Shown: piece by piece, positions 1-9,036 of the stretch
Numbering within the stretch: the first letter of the stretch is position 1
Layout: every line of letters starts with the position of its first letter
Assembly (NCBI GenBank): GCA_051251595.1
Contig: JBPOFA010000001.1
Location: 62,001 to 126,000 of the forward strand
Source: NORP110 sp051251595
Lineage (GTDB): Bacteria; Pseudomonadota; Alphaproteobacteria; Rhodobacterales; Rhodobacteraceae
Length of the DNA: 64,000 nt
Direction of reading: 5' to 3'
Notes under the pieces: model-generated
Database searches by the model: none
What the model was told of the DNA's origin: nothing
Seen by the model: the letters and a program-made list of their open reading frames with translations, nothing else
Translations under genes and position numbers: made by a program

Positions 1-915
1 AGATTCCTGCAGCATCCGTTTTTCGTTCCGGACGATGATGTCAGGAGCACGCAGTTCGATCAGACGTTTCAGGCGGTTGTTCCGGTTGATCACACGACGA
101 TAAAGGTCGTTCAGATCAGACGTCGCAAAGCGTCCGCCGTCCAGCGGCACCAAGGGGCGCAGCTCTGGCGGGATCACTGGAACAACGGTCAGAACCATCC
201 ACTCAGGGCGGTTGCCGGATTCAAGGAAGCTTTCGACGATCTTCAAACGCTTGATGATCTTCTTAGGCTTCAGTTCGCCGGTTGCCTCTTTCAGATCTTC
301 GCGCAGCTGGTCAGCCAGGCTTTCAAGATCGATCGCGGACAACATTTCACGGATCGCTTCGGCACCGATATTCGCGGTGAACGCGTCGCCGCCATACGTG
401 TCTTCGGCATCCATGAACTCTTCTTCGGTCATCAGCTGACCGTAGTTAAGGTCCGTCAGGCCCGGTTCAATCACAACGTAGTTTTCAAAGTACAAAATAC
501 GTTCCAGATCGCGCAGGGTCATGTCCAGCATCAGGCCAATCCGGGACGGAAGCGACTTGAGGAACCAGATATGCGCAACAGGTGCGGCCAGTTCGATGTG
601 ACCCATACGTTCACGGCGGACTTTTTGCAGCGTAACTTCCACACCACATTTCTCGCAGACAACGCCGCGATATTTCATCCGCTTATATTTGCCGCACAGG
701 CATTCATAGTCTTTGATTGGCCCAAAGATACGGGCACAGAACAGACCATCGCGTTCAGGTTTGAACGTGCGGTAGTTGATGGTTTCCGGCTTTTTGATTT
801 CACCGAAAGACCATGACAGAATCCGTTCCGGCGACGCCAAAGACACTTTGATTTCGTCAAAGGTCTTTTGTGGTGTCAGCGGGTTAAACGGGTTGTTTGT
901 AAGTTCCTGGTTCAT
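1..915 (-). CDS. rpoC: DNA-directed RNA polymerase subunit beta' (N-terminal part, cut by window edge)
   Basis: This is the largest catalytic subunit of RNA polymerase; only its first 305 codons lie in the window. The start is the ATG at 915, with AAGGA placed a few bases upstream. The protein opens MNQELTNNPFNPL. It contains the N-terminal zinc-ribbon cysteines (CLC, then VVCEKC about 13 residues later) and the clamp-region segment ending near RAPDIIVRNEKRMLQES. It follows rpoB by 51 bp on the same strand, the usual rpoBC arrangement, so the two are almost certainly co-transcribed. The missing C-terminus contains the NADFDGD active site, which cannot be checked here. Confidence 0.97.
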   Translation of the reverse strand, partial: MNQELTNNPFNPLTPQKTFDEIKVSLASPERILSWSFGEIKKPETINYRTFKPERDGLFCARIFGPIKDYECLCGKYKRMKYRGVVCEKCGVEVTLQKVRRERMGHIELAAPVAHIWFLKSLPSRIGLMLDMTLRDLERILYFENYVVIEPGLTDLNYGQLMTEEEFMDAEDTYGGDAFTANIGAEAIREMLSAIDLESLADQLREDLKEATGELKPKKIIKRLKIVESFLESGNRPEWMVLTVVPVIPPELRPLVPLDGGRFATSDLNDLYRRVINRNNRLKRLIELRAPDIIVRNEKRMLQES

Positions 916-966
916 TTTGCGTTCCTTATGTCAGGGGAAGATGGAAGAGGCGGGCGCCAAAGCGCC

Positions 967-3900
967 CTATTCGTCCACCTCCGCATCCAGGAGTTCCATG
1001 TTGAGACCGAGGCCCCGGACTTCTTTCACCAGCACGTTAAAGCTTTCGGGAATGCCTGCTTCAAAGTTGTCTTCGCCTTTGACGATCGACTCGTACACTT
1101 TGGTACGACCCGCAACGTCATCCGACTTGACGGTCAGCATTTCCTGCAACGTATAAGCCGCGCCATAAGCTTCGAGCGCCCAGACTTCCATTTCCCCGAA
1201 ACGCTGGCCACCGAACTGAGCTTTACCGCCCAGAGGTTGCTGCGTGACAAGGCTGTAAGGCCCGGTAGAACGTGCGTGAATTTTGTCGTCGACAAGGTGA
1301 TGCAGTTTCAGAATGTACTTCATCCCGACCGTAACCTTACGTGCGAACTGTTCACCTGTCCGACCATCGAACAGAACCGACTGACCACTTTCGTCAAGTC
1401 CGGCCCGTCTCAAGGCGTCGTTCACGTCTGCTTCTTTGGCACCGTCAAAAACAGGTGTCGCGATTGGAACACCATGTGTGACGTTTCCGGCCGCTTCAAG
1501 CAGCTGGTCGTCAGACATGTCTTTGATGCCTTCCTCGAACACTTCGTCGCCATAGGCGATCTTCATTGCGTCCTGCACAGGCGTCATATCACCAGTCCGG
1601 CGATATTCCCCCAAAGCTTCAGCAATCTGATGACCAAGGCCACGGGCCGCACGGCCCATATGTGTTTCAAGGATCTGACCGACGTTCATCCGTGATGGAA
1701 CACCAAGCGGGTTCAGCACGAAATCAACAGGCGTCCCGTCCGCAAGGAACGGCATGTCTTCCATCGGTACAACCTTGGAAATCACACCTTTGTTCCCGTG
1801 GCGACCAGCCATTTTATCACCAGGCTGCAGCTTGCGCTTCACAGCAACAAAGACTTTTACCATCTTCATCACACCCGGTGGCAGGTCATCCCCACGACGG
1901 ACTTTTTCAACCTTGTCTTCGAACCGCGCCTCAAGCGCCCGTGTCTGGGCCTCATATTGCGCATTCAAAGCTTCGATCTGAGCGGCTTCTTTGTCGTCAG
2001 ACACTGCAAGCTGCCACCACTGACCGCGGGACAGGTCGTCCAGCAGTTCATGGGTGATTTCAGTGTTTGCACTGACGCCTTTTGGTCCTTTAACGGCAGT
2101 CTTACCCACCAGCATTGTCGCAAGACGCGCATAGATGTTCCGGTTCAGGATAACCATCTCATCGTCGCGGTCACGGGCCAGACGTTCGACTTCTTCACGC
2201 TCGATCTGAACCGCACGTTCGTCTTTTTCGACGCCGTGACGGTTAAAGACCCGCACCTCTACGACCGTACCAAAATCACCAGGCTTAACCCGCAGTGATG
2301 TGTCACGAACGTCAGACGCTTTTTCACCAAAGATGGCGCGCAGCAGCTTTTCTTCTGGCGTCATCGGGCTTTCGCCTTTTGGTGTGATCTTACCCACCAG
2401 AATATCACCAGGGGCCACATCCGCGCCGATGTAAACGATACCAGCCTCATCGAGGTTGCGCAGCGCTTCTTCACCAACGTTTGGAATGTCGCGTGTGATT
2501 TCTTCTGGCCCAAGCTTTGTATCGCGCGCCGCAACTTCGAATTCATCGATGTGAATCGAGGTAAACACGTCGTCGCGAACGATCCGCTCAGAGATCAGGA
2601 TCGAGTCTTCGTAGTTGTAGCCGTTCCAAGGCATAAACGCGACGAGCACGTTTTTACCCAAAGCCAATTCACCCAAATCAGTGGATGGACCATCGGCCAG
2701 AACTTCGCCTTTGCCAACACTGTCACCAACCTTCACCAAGGGGCGCTGGTTGATACATGTGTTCTGGTTCGAACGCTGGAACTTGCGCAGACGATAGATG
2801 TCCACGCCAGGGTCGCCGACTTCTAGATCAGCAGTCGCGCGAACAACGATACGCTGCGCATCAACCTGGTCGATGACGCCTGCTCGCTTCGCCATGATCG
2901 AAGCACCGGAATCCCGTGCAACGACTTCTTCGATACCGGTACCAACAAGCGGCGCCTCGGCGCGCAGCAAAGGCACGGCCTGACGTTGCATGTTCGATCC
3001 CATCAGGGCCCGGTTCGCGTCATCGTTTTCAAGGAACGGAATAAGCGAGGCCGCAACAGACACCAGCTGTTTTGGTGAAACGTCAATCAGGTCCACAGAT
3101 TCGCGCGGCGCAAGGGTGTATTCCCCAGCCTGACGTGTCGACACCAGATCGTTTACGAAACGGCCCTGGTCGTCGAGGTTGGCGTTGGCCTGCGCAACAA
3201 CGTGGCGCATTTCTTCGGTCGCCGCCATATAGTTGACTTCGTCGCTGACCTGACCATCAACAACCTTGCGATAAGGTGTTTCGATAAAGCCGTATTTGTT
3301 GACTTTAGCGAAGGTCGCCAAGCTGTTGATCAGACCAATATTCGGTCCCTCGGGCGTTTCAATCGGACACATCCGGCCGTAGTGAGTTGGGTGCACGTCG
3401 CGCACCTCAAACCCGGCACGTTCGCGGGTCAAACCACCGGGCCCAAGCGCGGACAAGCGGCGCTTGTGCGTGACTTCGGACAGCGGGTTGGTTTGGTCCA
3501 TGAACTGCGACAGCTGCGACGAGCCAAAGAATTCGCGAACCGCAGCAGCAGCAGGTTTTGCGTTGATCAAATCCTGAGGCATGACAGTGTCGATTTCGAC
3601 GCTGGACATACGCTCTTTGATCGCACGTTCCATGCGCAACAGACCAACGCGGTACTGGTTTTCCATCAATTCACCGACAGAGCGAACCCGACGGTTTCCA
3701 AGGTGGTCGATGTCATCAATGTTGCCGATGCCATCACGCAGCTCGACCAGCGCTTTGATACAGGCAACAATGTCTTCTTTGCGAAGCGTGCGCTGTGTAT
3801 CTTCAGCATCCAGATCAAGACGCATGTTCATCTTGACACGACCAACGGCAGACAGGTCATACCGTTCGCTGTCAAAGAACAACGTGTCAAACAAGGCAGA

Positions 3901-5103
3901 GGCCGTATCGACGGTCGGTGGCTCACCCGGGCGCATAACGCGATAGATATCCATGAGCGCCGTTTCGCGGTTCATGTTCTTGTCGCTGACCAGCGTGTTG
4001 CGCATATAAGCGCCAACATTGACGTTGTCGATGTCAAGAACAGGGATGTCGGTAATACCTGCATCCAGTAGTTCCTTAAGAGAACCACCAACGACTTCGT
4101 CGTTCTTGTCCAGTTCCCAAGTCAGCTCATCCCCGGCTTCGACATAGATCGCGCCGGTTTCTTCGTTGATGATATCTTTTGCGGCATAGCGACCGATGAT
4201 CCGGTCAAACGGAACCAAGAGTTCTGAAACCTTACCTTCGTCGATCAGCTTTTTAACCGCGCGTGGGGTAATTTTCTTGTGGGCTTCGGCAATGACTTCA
4301 CCGGTATTTGCATCAATCAAATCATATTCAGGACGTGTTCCCCGAACACGTTCCGGAAAGAACTTGGTGACCCACCCTTTGTCTTTTTGCAGCGTGAACT
4401 GAACCGTATCATAGTAGGCATCCATAATGCCTTCCTGATCCAACCCAAGCGCATAAAGCAACGTTGTGACAGGCAGCTTACGGCGACGATCAATACGCGC
4501 AAACACAAGATCTTTGGCGTCGAATTCGAAATCCAGCCAAGACCCACGGTACGGAATGATCCGGCATGCAAACAACAGCTTGCCTGAAGAGTGCGTTTTT
4601 CCTTTGTCATGGTCAAAGAACACGCCCGGGCTACGGTGCATCTGGGAAACGATGACCCGCTCTGTTCCGTTCACGACGAATGTGCCGCTTGGCGTCATCA
4701 GGGGCATGTCGCCCATGAACACGTCTTGTTCTTTGATGTCCTTAACGGATTTCGCACCCGTATCTTCGTCGACTTCAAATACGATCAAACGCAGCGTCAC
4801 CTTCAACGGCGCGCTGTAGGTCATGTCACGTTGCTGACATTCCTCAACATCGTATTTTGGCTGCTCAAGTTCGTATTTTACGAATTCAAGAATGGATGTT
4901 TCGTTGAAATCTTTAATCGGGAACACCGATTGAAAAACACCATTGATCCCCTCGCCGTCCATCGGCTGGGGTTCATCACCTGAATTCAGGAACAGATCAT
5001 AAGATGATTTCTGGACCTCAATAAGGTTCGGCATCTCCAAAACTTCACGGATTTTGCCATAGTATTTACGGAGTCGTTTTTGGCCTAGGAAGGACGTCGC
5101 CAT
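967..5103 (-). CDS. rpoB: DNA-directed RNA polymerase subunit beta
   Basis: This is the second-largest catalytic subunit of RNA polymerase, 1378 residues, full length. I chose the ATG at 5103 (MATSFLGQKRLRKYYG) over the GTG at 5115. AAAGGTGA lies about 8 nt before the ATG, whereas it would overlap the GTG. The rifampicin region reads SSQLSQFMDQTNPLSEVTHK then RRLSALGPGG. It is followed by HYGRMCPIETPEGPNIGLI, and the usual rifampicin-contact residues look wild type. The C-terminal part contains GDKMAGRHGNKG and the QPLGGKAQFGGQRFGEMEVW motif. It is preceded by a 236-bp gap with two hairpins after rplL and followed by rpoC. Confidence 0.98.
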   Translation of the reverse strand: MATSFLGQKRLRKYYGKIREVLEMPNLIEVQKSSYDLFLNSGDEPQPMDGEGINGVFQSVFPIKDFNETSILEFVKYELEQPKYDVEECQQRDMTYSAPLKVTLRLIVFEVDEDTGAKSVKDIKEQDVFMGDMPLMTPSGTFVVNGTERVIVSQMHRSPGVFFDHDKGKTHSSGKLLFACRIIPYRGSWLDFEFDAKDLVFARIDRRRKLPVTTLLYALGLDQEGIMDAYYDTVQFTLQKDKGWVTKFFPERVRGTRPEYDLIDANTGEVIAEAHKKITPRAVKKLIDEGKVSELLVPFDRIIGRYAAKDIINEETGAIYVEAGDELTWELDKNDEVVGGSLKELLDAGITDIPVLDIDNVNVGAYMRNTLVSDKNMNRETALMDIYRVMRPGEPPTVDTASALFDTLFFDSERYDLSAVGRVKMNMRLDLDAEDTQRTLRKEDIVACIKALVELRDGIGNIDDIDHLGNRRVRSVGELMENQYRVGLLRMERAIKERMSSVEIDTVMPQDLINAKPAAAAVREFFGSSQLSQFMDQTNPLSEVTHKRRLSALGPGGLTRERAGFEVRDVHPTHYGRMCPIETPEGPNIGLINSLATFAKVNKYGFIETPYRKVVDGQVSDEVNYMAATEEMRHVVAQANANLDDQGRFVNDLVSTRQAGEYTLAPRESVDLIDVSPKQLVSVAASLIPFLENDDANRALMGSNMQRQAVPLLRAEAPLVGTGIEEVVARDSGASIMAKRAGVIDQVDAQRIVVRATADLEVGDPGVDIYRLRKFQRSNQNTCINQRPLVKVGDSVGKGEVLADGPSTDLGELALGKNVLVAFMPWNGYNYEDSILISERIVRDDVFTSIHIDEFEVAARDTKLGPEEITRDIPNVGEEALRNLDEAGIVYIGADVAPGDILVGKITPKGESPMTPEEKLLRAIFGEKASDVRDTSLRVKPGDFGTVVEVRVFNRHGVEKDERAVQIEREEVERLARDRDDEMVILNRNIYARLATMLVGKTAVKGPKGVSANTEITHELLDDLSRGQWWQLAVSDDKEAAQIEALNAQYEAQTRALEARFEDKVEKVRRGDDLPPGVMKMVKVFVAVKRKLQPGDKMAGRHGNKGVISKVVPMEDMPFLADGTPVDFVLNPLGVPSRMNVGQILETHMGRAARGLGHQIAEALGEYRRTGDMTPVQDAMKIAYGDEVFEEGIKDMSDDQLLEAAGNVTHGVPIATPVFDGAKEADVNDALRRAGLDESGQSVLFDGRTGEQFARKVTVGMKYILKLHHLVDDKIHARSTGPYSLVTQQPLGGKAQFGGQRFGEMEVWALEAYGAAYTLQEMLTVKSDDVAGRTKVYESIVKGEDNFEAGIPESFNVLVKEVRGLGLNMELLDAEVDE

Positions 5104-5233
5104 GCGCGTAGTCACCTTTCATTTTCGCAAACGTAGATTCCGCTGGGGCTGCGGCTCTACGCCCTTGAAACAGGGGTTTCCGGTCTATTCCTGCCCATCG
5201 TCCCACCGATGCGCTCCCGATCCGGAACCTCTC

Positions 5234-5270
5234 CTTAGAAAGGGTCTTTCAAAAAAAGACCCTTTCTAAG
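5234..5270 (-). promoter_or_regulatory. Perfect 16-bp stem hairpin in the rplL-rpoB spacer
   Basis: Positions 5234-5249 and 5255-5270 are perfect inverted copies (arm CTTAGAAAGGGTCTTT) around a 5-nt loop. In the rplL-to-rpoB transcript the uridines fall in the 3' side of the first arm and the loop, not after the stem, so it is not a standard Rho-independent terminator. In E. coli the same spacer carries an attenuator and an RNase III processing site. A similar role here is inference from position and the long double-stranded stem. Confidence 0.6.
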
Positions 5271-5278
5271 ACAGGTTC

Positions 5279-5306
5279 GGCTGGACCCGATATTTCGGAT
5301 CCAGCC
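5279..5306 (-). promoter_or_regulatory. Second hairpin in the rplL-rpoB spacer
   Basis: GGCTGGACCC (5279-5288) pairs with GGATCCAGCC (5297-5306). The single C/A mismatch on the plus strand becomes a G-U wobble in minus-strand RNA, which favours formation in the rplL-rpoB transcript. It lies 33 nt after the rplL stop and directly before the 16-bp hairpin. Together they probably adjust rpoBC expression relative to rplJL; this is inference. Confidence 0.5.
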
Positions 5307-5339
5307 AAATTTTTTACTGGGCCGTGAAGCCCAAAGACC

Positions 5340-5714
5340 TTAGGCCAGTTCGACCTCTGCGCCAGCTGCTTCCAGCTTGCCTTTGATCTCTTCTGCTTCG
5401 TCCTTAGAGACGCCTTCTTTGATCTTGCCGCCAGCTTCAACCAGATCCTTGGCTTCTTTCAGGCCAAGACCAGTGATGCCGCGAACTTCTTTGATCACGC
5501 CGATTTTTGATGCGCCTGCGTTTTTCAGGACAACGTCAAATTCAGTCTTTTCTTCCTCAGCAGCACCGCCGGCGTCTGCGCCGCCAGCAACCATCACAGC
5601 GCCGCCAGCAGCGGGCTCGATGCCATATTCGTCTTTGAGGATCGTCTTCAGTTCCTGTGCTTCAAGAAGGGTAAGACCCACAATCTCTTCAGCAAGTTTT
5701 TTCAGATCAGCCAT
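5340..5714 (-). CDS. rplL: 50S ribosomal protein L7/L12
   Basis: This is the stalk protein of the large ribosomal subunit, which recruits translation GTPases; 124 residues. It has an N-terminal dimerisation helix region (about 1-35), an Ala/Gly-rich hinge (about 36-55) and the C-terminal factor-binding domain with VVLKNAGASKIGVIKEVR and TGLGLKEAKDLVE. The start is the ATG at 5714. It follows rplJ by 73 bp on the same strand and precedes rpoB, matching the conserved rplJL-rpoBC order. Confidence 0.98.
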   Translation of the reverse strand: MADLKKLAEEIVGLTLLEAQELKTILKDEYGIEPAAGGAVMVAGGADAGGAAEEEKTEFDVVLKNAGASKIGVIKEVRGITGLGLKEAKDLVEAGGKIKEGVSKDEAEEIKGKLEAAGAEVELA

Positions 5715-5787
5715 TATACTGTTTTCCGTTCTTTCAGATGTGTTCCAACGTGTGAGATTTCAACCCACGCGTGGTCCTAAAGTTGCT

Positions 5788-6303
5788 TTACGCGGCTTCC
5801 CGCTCTTCCAGAGTTGAAAGAATGCTCGCGATATTAGAAGCAGGCGCGCCAATGGCACCGGCGATATTAGAAGCAGGCGCACCAATACAGCCAACGATCG
5901 AAGCAATAAGCTCGTCACGTGAAGGCATTTTGGCGACCGCTTTTACACCGTCGACGTCAAGTGCAGTACCACCCATAGCCCCGCCAAGAATAACGAGCTT
6001 TTCGTTATCTTTAGCGAAATCCACAGCAACCTTGGCCGCAGCCACAGGATCCTCTGAATAGGAAAGTACTGTCATACCATTGAGAAGATCGCTGATCGAA
6101 GCGTTCGGCGTTCCTTCAAGGGCGAGTTTGGCGAGCTTGTTCTTGGCAACGCGAACGGATCCACCTGCTTCGCTCATAGAAGCGCGCAGATCCTGCATCT
6201 CAGCAACTGTCAGACCAGCGTAGTGTGATACCACCACAACGCCAGAGCTTTCAAAGATCTGGCCGAGTTCCTCGACCACTTTCTCTTTTTGTGCTCTATC
6301 CAC
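5788..6303 (-). CDS. rplJ: 50S ribosomal protein L10
   Basis: This is the stalk base protein that anchors L7/L12 dimers to the ribosome and represses its own operon in many bacteria; 171 residues. I chose GTG at 6303 (VDRAQKEKVVEELGQIFESS), with GGAG seven bases upstream. That gives the usual family length, while longer reading extends into untranslated leader. The L10 core (VVVSHYAGLTVAEMQDLR, VRVAKNKLAKLAL) is intact. The C-terminal L12-binding helix contains IGAPASNIA twice, encoded by a 33-bp direct duplication at 5828-5886. Confidence 0.97.
   Translation of the reverse strand: MDRAQKEKVVEELGQIFESSGVVVVSHYAGLTVAEMQDLRASMSEAGGSVRVAKNKLAKLALEGTPNASISDLLNGMTVLSYSEDPVAAAKVAVDFAKDNEKLVILGGAMGGTALDVDGVKAVAKMPSRDELIASIVGCIGAPASNIAGAIGAPASNIASILSTLEEREAA
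5828..5886 (-). repeat. 33-bp-period direct repeat inside rplJ
   Basis: Bases 5828-5853 and 5861-5886 match at 25 of 26 positions with a 33-bp period. Each encodes IGAPASNIA in the C-terminal helix of L10, where L7/L12 dimers bind. The frame is kept. A similar doubled motif is, to my recollection, seen in other Rhodobacterales L10 proteins, so it is probably inherited rather than new. Confidence 0.8.
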
Positions 6304-6592
6304 AGTTTCACTCCAATTTAGGAGGTTTAACCCTCCGGCTCGTATTTTGCCGGGCAATCACCCGACAATCGGGTCCTCACGGGTCCTTCGCAATCTCACC
6401 CCCGGGAACGAGCCCAGGAAATCATTGTTCCATTCCCGCCTCAGGCAGGATTTATGGCAAAGCCACCCACCGTCTCGGACGAATCACACAGGCCGCCACG
6501 AATCCGTAGCGACCTGAGCCCGCGCGTATTAGGCGTTTTAAACGGAAATGAAAAGAGCAAAGTTGCCCTTTGGCCTGCAATTCATCGCCAGC
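6304..6592 (-). promoter_or_regulatory. rplJ leader / probable promoter region
   Basis: This 289-bp stretch has no plausible gene. It lies where many bacteria have the L10 leader, the mRNA structure bound by L10-L12 for autoregulation. Visible elements in minus-strand RNA are a GGAGG/CCTCC hairpin at 6321-6336 close to the rplJ start and several pairable G/C-rich blocks at 6350-6420. A weak sigma70-like promoter is possible, with TTTTCA (6549-6554), 17 bp, then TAATAC (6526-6531). The leader assignment comes from position, not from a recognised conserved structure. Confidence 0.45.
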
Positions 6593-7690
6593 CTAGCCAA
6601 GATCCCCAACGGATCCACCCGGCATCAGGGCCGCTGGACGATCGCATCGGGTGGTTAATTCCACCGCAACGCCCTGCTCTGCTGACGAAATCAGGGATTC
6701 CATGATGTCTTGCACATGCAGCGCAAATTCACCAGATGCGCGATGCGGGCGCCCCGTCACGATTGCCTCTGCCATATCGGCCAACCCAATGCCCCGGTAG
6801 TTGTCGTCGCCATAGGCGTGGTTCACGGGCTGGGCCTGCCATTCACCATCATTGAACAGCTCTACCTCACCGACATAGCCGTTCGGATCAGGGATCGTCA
6901 TAGAGCCTTCGGTCCCGTAAATTTCCAGCGGAGTATGGCGATGGCCCAACACATCAAAGCTGGACACGATCTGCACCAACGCGCCGTTCACAAATTCCAT
7001 GACCCCGGCCACATGGGTCAAAACCTCTACCGGAACACTCTGCCCCGCCCGCGGCCCCGTCGCAATGACACGGCTGTCGCGGCTGCGGGACCCAAGCGCC
7101 GAAACCCGACGCACAGGCCCAAGGCAGTTTACCATCGTAGAGACATAATAGGGCGCCATATCCAGAACGGGCCCGCCACCCGGATGGCTGTAATAAAAGT
7201 CGGGGTTCGGATGCCAACGCTCGTGCCCTGCCAGCATCAGGGTTGCGGTCCCGGCCAGGGGCTGCCCGATTTGGCCACGGTCCAGAATATCCCGCGCGGA
7301 TTGATGCGCGCCGCCCAGAAACGTATCAGGCGCACATCCTACGCGAAGCCCTGCCGCACTGGCCGCATCCATTAACGTCTGCGCCTCGGCCACGGTGCTG
7401 CCAAAAGGTTTTTCGGAATAGACATGTTTGCCAGCCGCAATGGCCGCCAGCCCGACCTCTACATGCACCGCAGGCACTGTGAGGTTCAGCACGATGTCCA
7501 CATCCTCACGCTGCAACAGCTGTTCTGGCGTCACCGCCGGAACATCAAATTCTTCGCCTCGCGCCTTGGCGGCTTCTGGCGAAAGATCTGACACAGCCCG
7601 CATTTCGATTTGCGGGAATGTCCTGCATCTTTGCAGGTAGATCCCACTGATCACGCCGCAGCCGATCAAGCCAATTCCAAGTGGTTTCAT
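6593..7690 (-). CDS. Gfo/Idh/MocA family oxidoreductase
   Basis: This is a predicted NAD(P)-dependent oxidoreductase of 365 residues, likely acting on a sugar, inositol or related polyol; the substrate cannot be told. The N-terminal Rossmann motif is GIGLIGCGVISG and the family EKP motif is present in HVYSEKPFGSTV. The C-terminal alpha/beta domain contains HPGGGPVLDMAPYYV. The start is the ATG at 7690, with a GGGGGGAA ribosome site seven bases upstream. It lies between rplA, which ends in a terminator only about 54 bp upstream, and the rplJ leader. It interrupts the usually unbroken rplKAJL order and probably has its own weak promoter. Confidence 0.9.
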   Translation of the reverse strand: MKPLGIGLIGCGVISGIYLQRCRTFPQIEMRAVSDLSPEAAKARGEEFDVPAVTPEQLLQREDVDIVLNLTVPAVHVEVGLAAIAAGKHVYSEKPFGSTVAEAQTLMDAASAAGLRVGCAPDTFLGGAHQSARDILDRGQIGQPLAGTATLMLAGHERWHPNPDFYYSHPGGGPVLDMAPYYVSTMVNCLGPVRRVSALGSRSRDSRVIATGPRAGQSVPVEVLTHVAGVMEFVNGALVQIVSSFDVLGHRHTPLEIYGTEGSMTIPDPNGYVGEVELFNDGEWQAQPVNHAYGDDNYRGIGLADMAEAIVTGRPHRASGEFALHVQDIMESLISSAEQGVAVELTTRCDRPAALMPGGSVGDLG

Positions 7691-7744
7691 GTAAATTCCC
7701 CCCAATGACGCCACGACCCTAGCCAGACCAGAAAGATGCGCAAC

Positions 7745-7772
7745 AAAAAAGGCGGGCCAAAACAGACCCGCC
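7745..7772 (-). terminator. Rho-independent terminator after rplA
   Basis: On the minus strand a GGCGGG...CCCGCC stem (7751-7772) is followed by six T (7745-7750). It lies about 23 bp after the rplA stop codon. This ends the rplKA transcript before the oxidoreductase gene. Confidence 0.85.
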
Positions 7773-7795
7773 TTTCGTAATTCTTTTTATCTGGC

Positions 7796-8494
7796 TTAGT
7801 TGCCGCTGGCAGAGTCCACAGAAACTGTGACGCCTGGGCCCATGGTAGAGCTGATCGTGATGCTCTTCATGTAAGACCCTTTTGCACCGGCAGGCTTGGC
7901 TTTTTGAACCGCGTCAACGAATGCGCGAACGTTTTCAACCAATTTGCCTTCGTCAAAAGAGGTTTTGCCAAGTCCAGCGTGAACAACGCCGGCTTTTTCA
8001 GCTTTGAACTGCACTTCACCACCTTTGGCAGCTTTTACAGCAGCCTCGACATCCATCGTCACCGTACCAACCCGTGGGTTTGGCATCAGGTTGCGTGGGC
8101 CAAGAACTTTACCAAGACGACCAACGATTGGCATCATGTCAGGTGTCGCGATGCAACGATCAAATTCAATCGTGCCGCCCTGAACAGTTTCCATCAGGTC
8201 TTCGGCGCCAACAATATCTGCACCAGCAGCTTTTGCTTCGTCCGCTTTTGCGTCACGCGCAAAAACAGCAACGCGAACCGTTTTACCTGTACCATTTGGC
8301 AAAGACACAACACCACGAACCATTTGGTCAGCGTGGCGAGGGTCAACACCCAGGTTCAGAGCGATTTCGACTGTTTCGTCGAACTTGGCGCTGGCGTTGC
8401 CTTTAACCAAAGAAACCGCATCTTCTACGGTCAGATTAGATTTACCAGCAAAAGCTTCGCGCGCGGCAGTTGTACGTTTTCCATATTTTGCCAT
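7796..8494 (-). CDS. rplA: 50S ribosomal protein L1
   Basis: This is the L1-stalk protein of the large subunit, involved in E-site tRNA release and in autogenous control of the rplKA mRNA in many bacteria; 232 residues, the normal length. It opens MAKYGKRTTAAREAF and contains the family stretches FDETVEIALNLGVDPRHADQ and LGPRNLMPNPRVGTV. The start is the ATG at 8494, with AAAGGA at the preceding gene's stop. It lies 5 bp after rplK, so the two are translationally close, and it ends before a strong terminator. Confidence 0.98.
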   Translation of the reverse strand: MAKYGKRTTAAREAFAGKSNLTVEDAVSLVKGNASAKFDETVEIALNLGVDPRHADQMVRGVVSLPNGTGKTVRVAVFARDAKADEAKAAGADIVGAEDLMETVQGGTIEFDRCIATPDMMPIVGRLGKVLGPRNLMPNPRVGTVTMDVEAAVKAAKGGEVQFKAEKAGVVHAGLGKTSFDEGKLVENVRAFVDAVQKAKPAGAKGSYMKSITISSTMGPGVTVSVDSASGN

Positions 8495-8499
8495 GACGA

Positions 8500-8928
8500 T
8501 TATCCTTTCACCTCAATGCCCATAGAGCTTGCTGATCCAAGAATGATCTTCATCGCCGCATCGATATCATTGGCGTTGAGGTCTTTCATTTTGGCTTCGG
8601 CAATTTCACGAACCTGCTTGATGGAAACAGACCCGACAACTTCACGGCCTGGCAATTTCGCACCAGACTGAAGCTTGGCTGCTTTGCGCAGGAAGTAAGA
8701 CGCAGGTGGCGTCTTTATGTCCATCGTGAAGGACTTGTCCTGGTAATAGGTAATGATCGTCGGGCAAGGTGCGCCCGGCTCTAGATCCTGCGTTTTAGCA
8801 TTAAATGCCTTACAGAATTCCATGATGTTGATTCCGCGCTGACCAAGCGCCGGACCCACGGGTGGGGACGGGTTTGCTTTACCTGCTGGAACCTGCAGTT
8901 TCATCGTACCTGCGAGTTTTTTGGCCAT
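8500..8928 (-). CDS. rplK: 50S ribosomal protein L11
   Basis: This is the large-subunit protein of the GTPase-associated centre, needed for stringent-factor sensing; 142 residues, normal length. The N-terminus has the lysine- and proline-rich motif LQVPAGKANPSPPVGPALGQ, and the RNA-binding C-terminal domain contains GREVVGSVSIKQVREIAE. The start is the ATG at 8928, with GGAGAGG upstream. It is 108 bp downstream of nusG on the same strand and 5 bp upstream of rplA. Confidence 0.98.
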   Translation of the reverse strand: MAKKLAGTMKLQVPAGKANPSPPVGPALGQRGINIMEFCKAFNAKTQDLEPGAPCPTIITYYQDKSFTMDIKTPPASYFLRKAAKLQSGAKLPGREVVGSVSIKQVREIAEAKMKDLNANDIDAAMKIILGSASSMGIEVKG

Positions 8929-9036
8929 GTGGCCTCTCCTTTTTCACCTCCACCAGCATCGCGATGCCGATGGTCTTGGGTTTAGTGGTACGGTCGGTCA
9001 CGCGCGCGCGCCGAACCTCCCACGCTCACAACACGC

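Noticed and set aside
3202..4071. Long plus-strand open frame opposite rpoB
   Set aside because: It lies wholly antisense to a strongly conserved gene, shows no family motif and has no ribosome site. It is a by-product of rpoB codon bias, as are other plus-strand frames at 868-1695 and 1566-2298.
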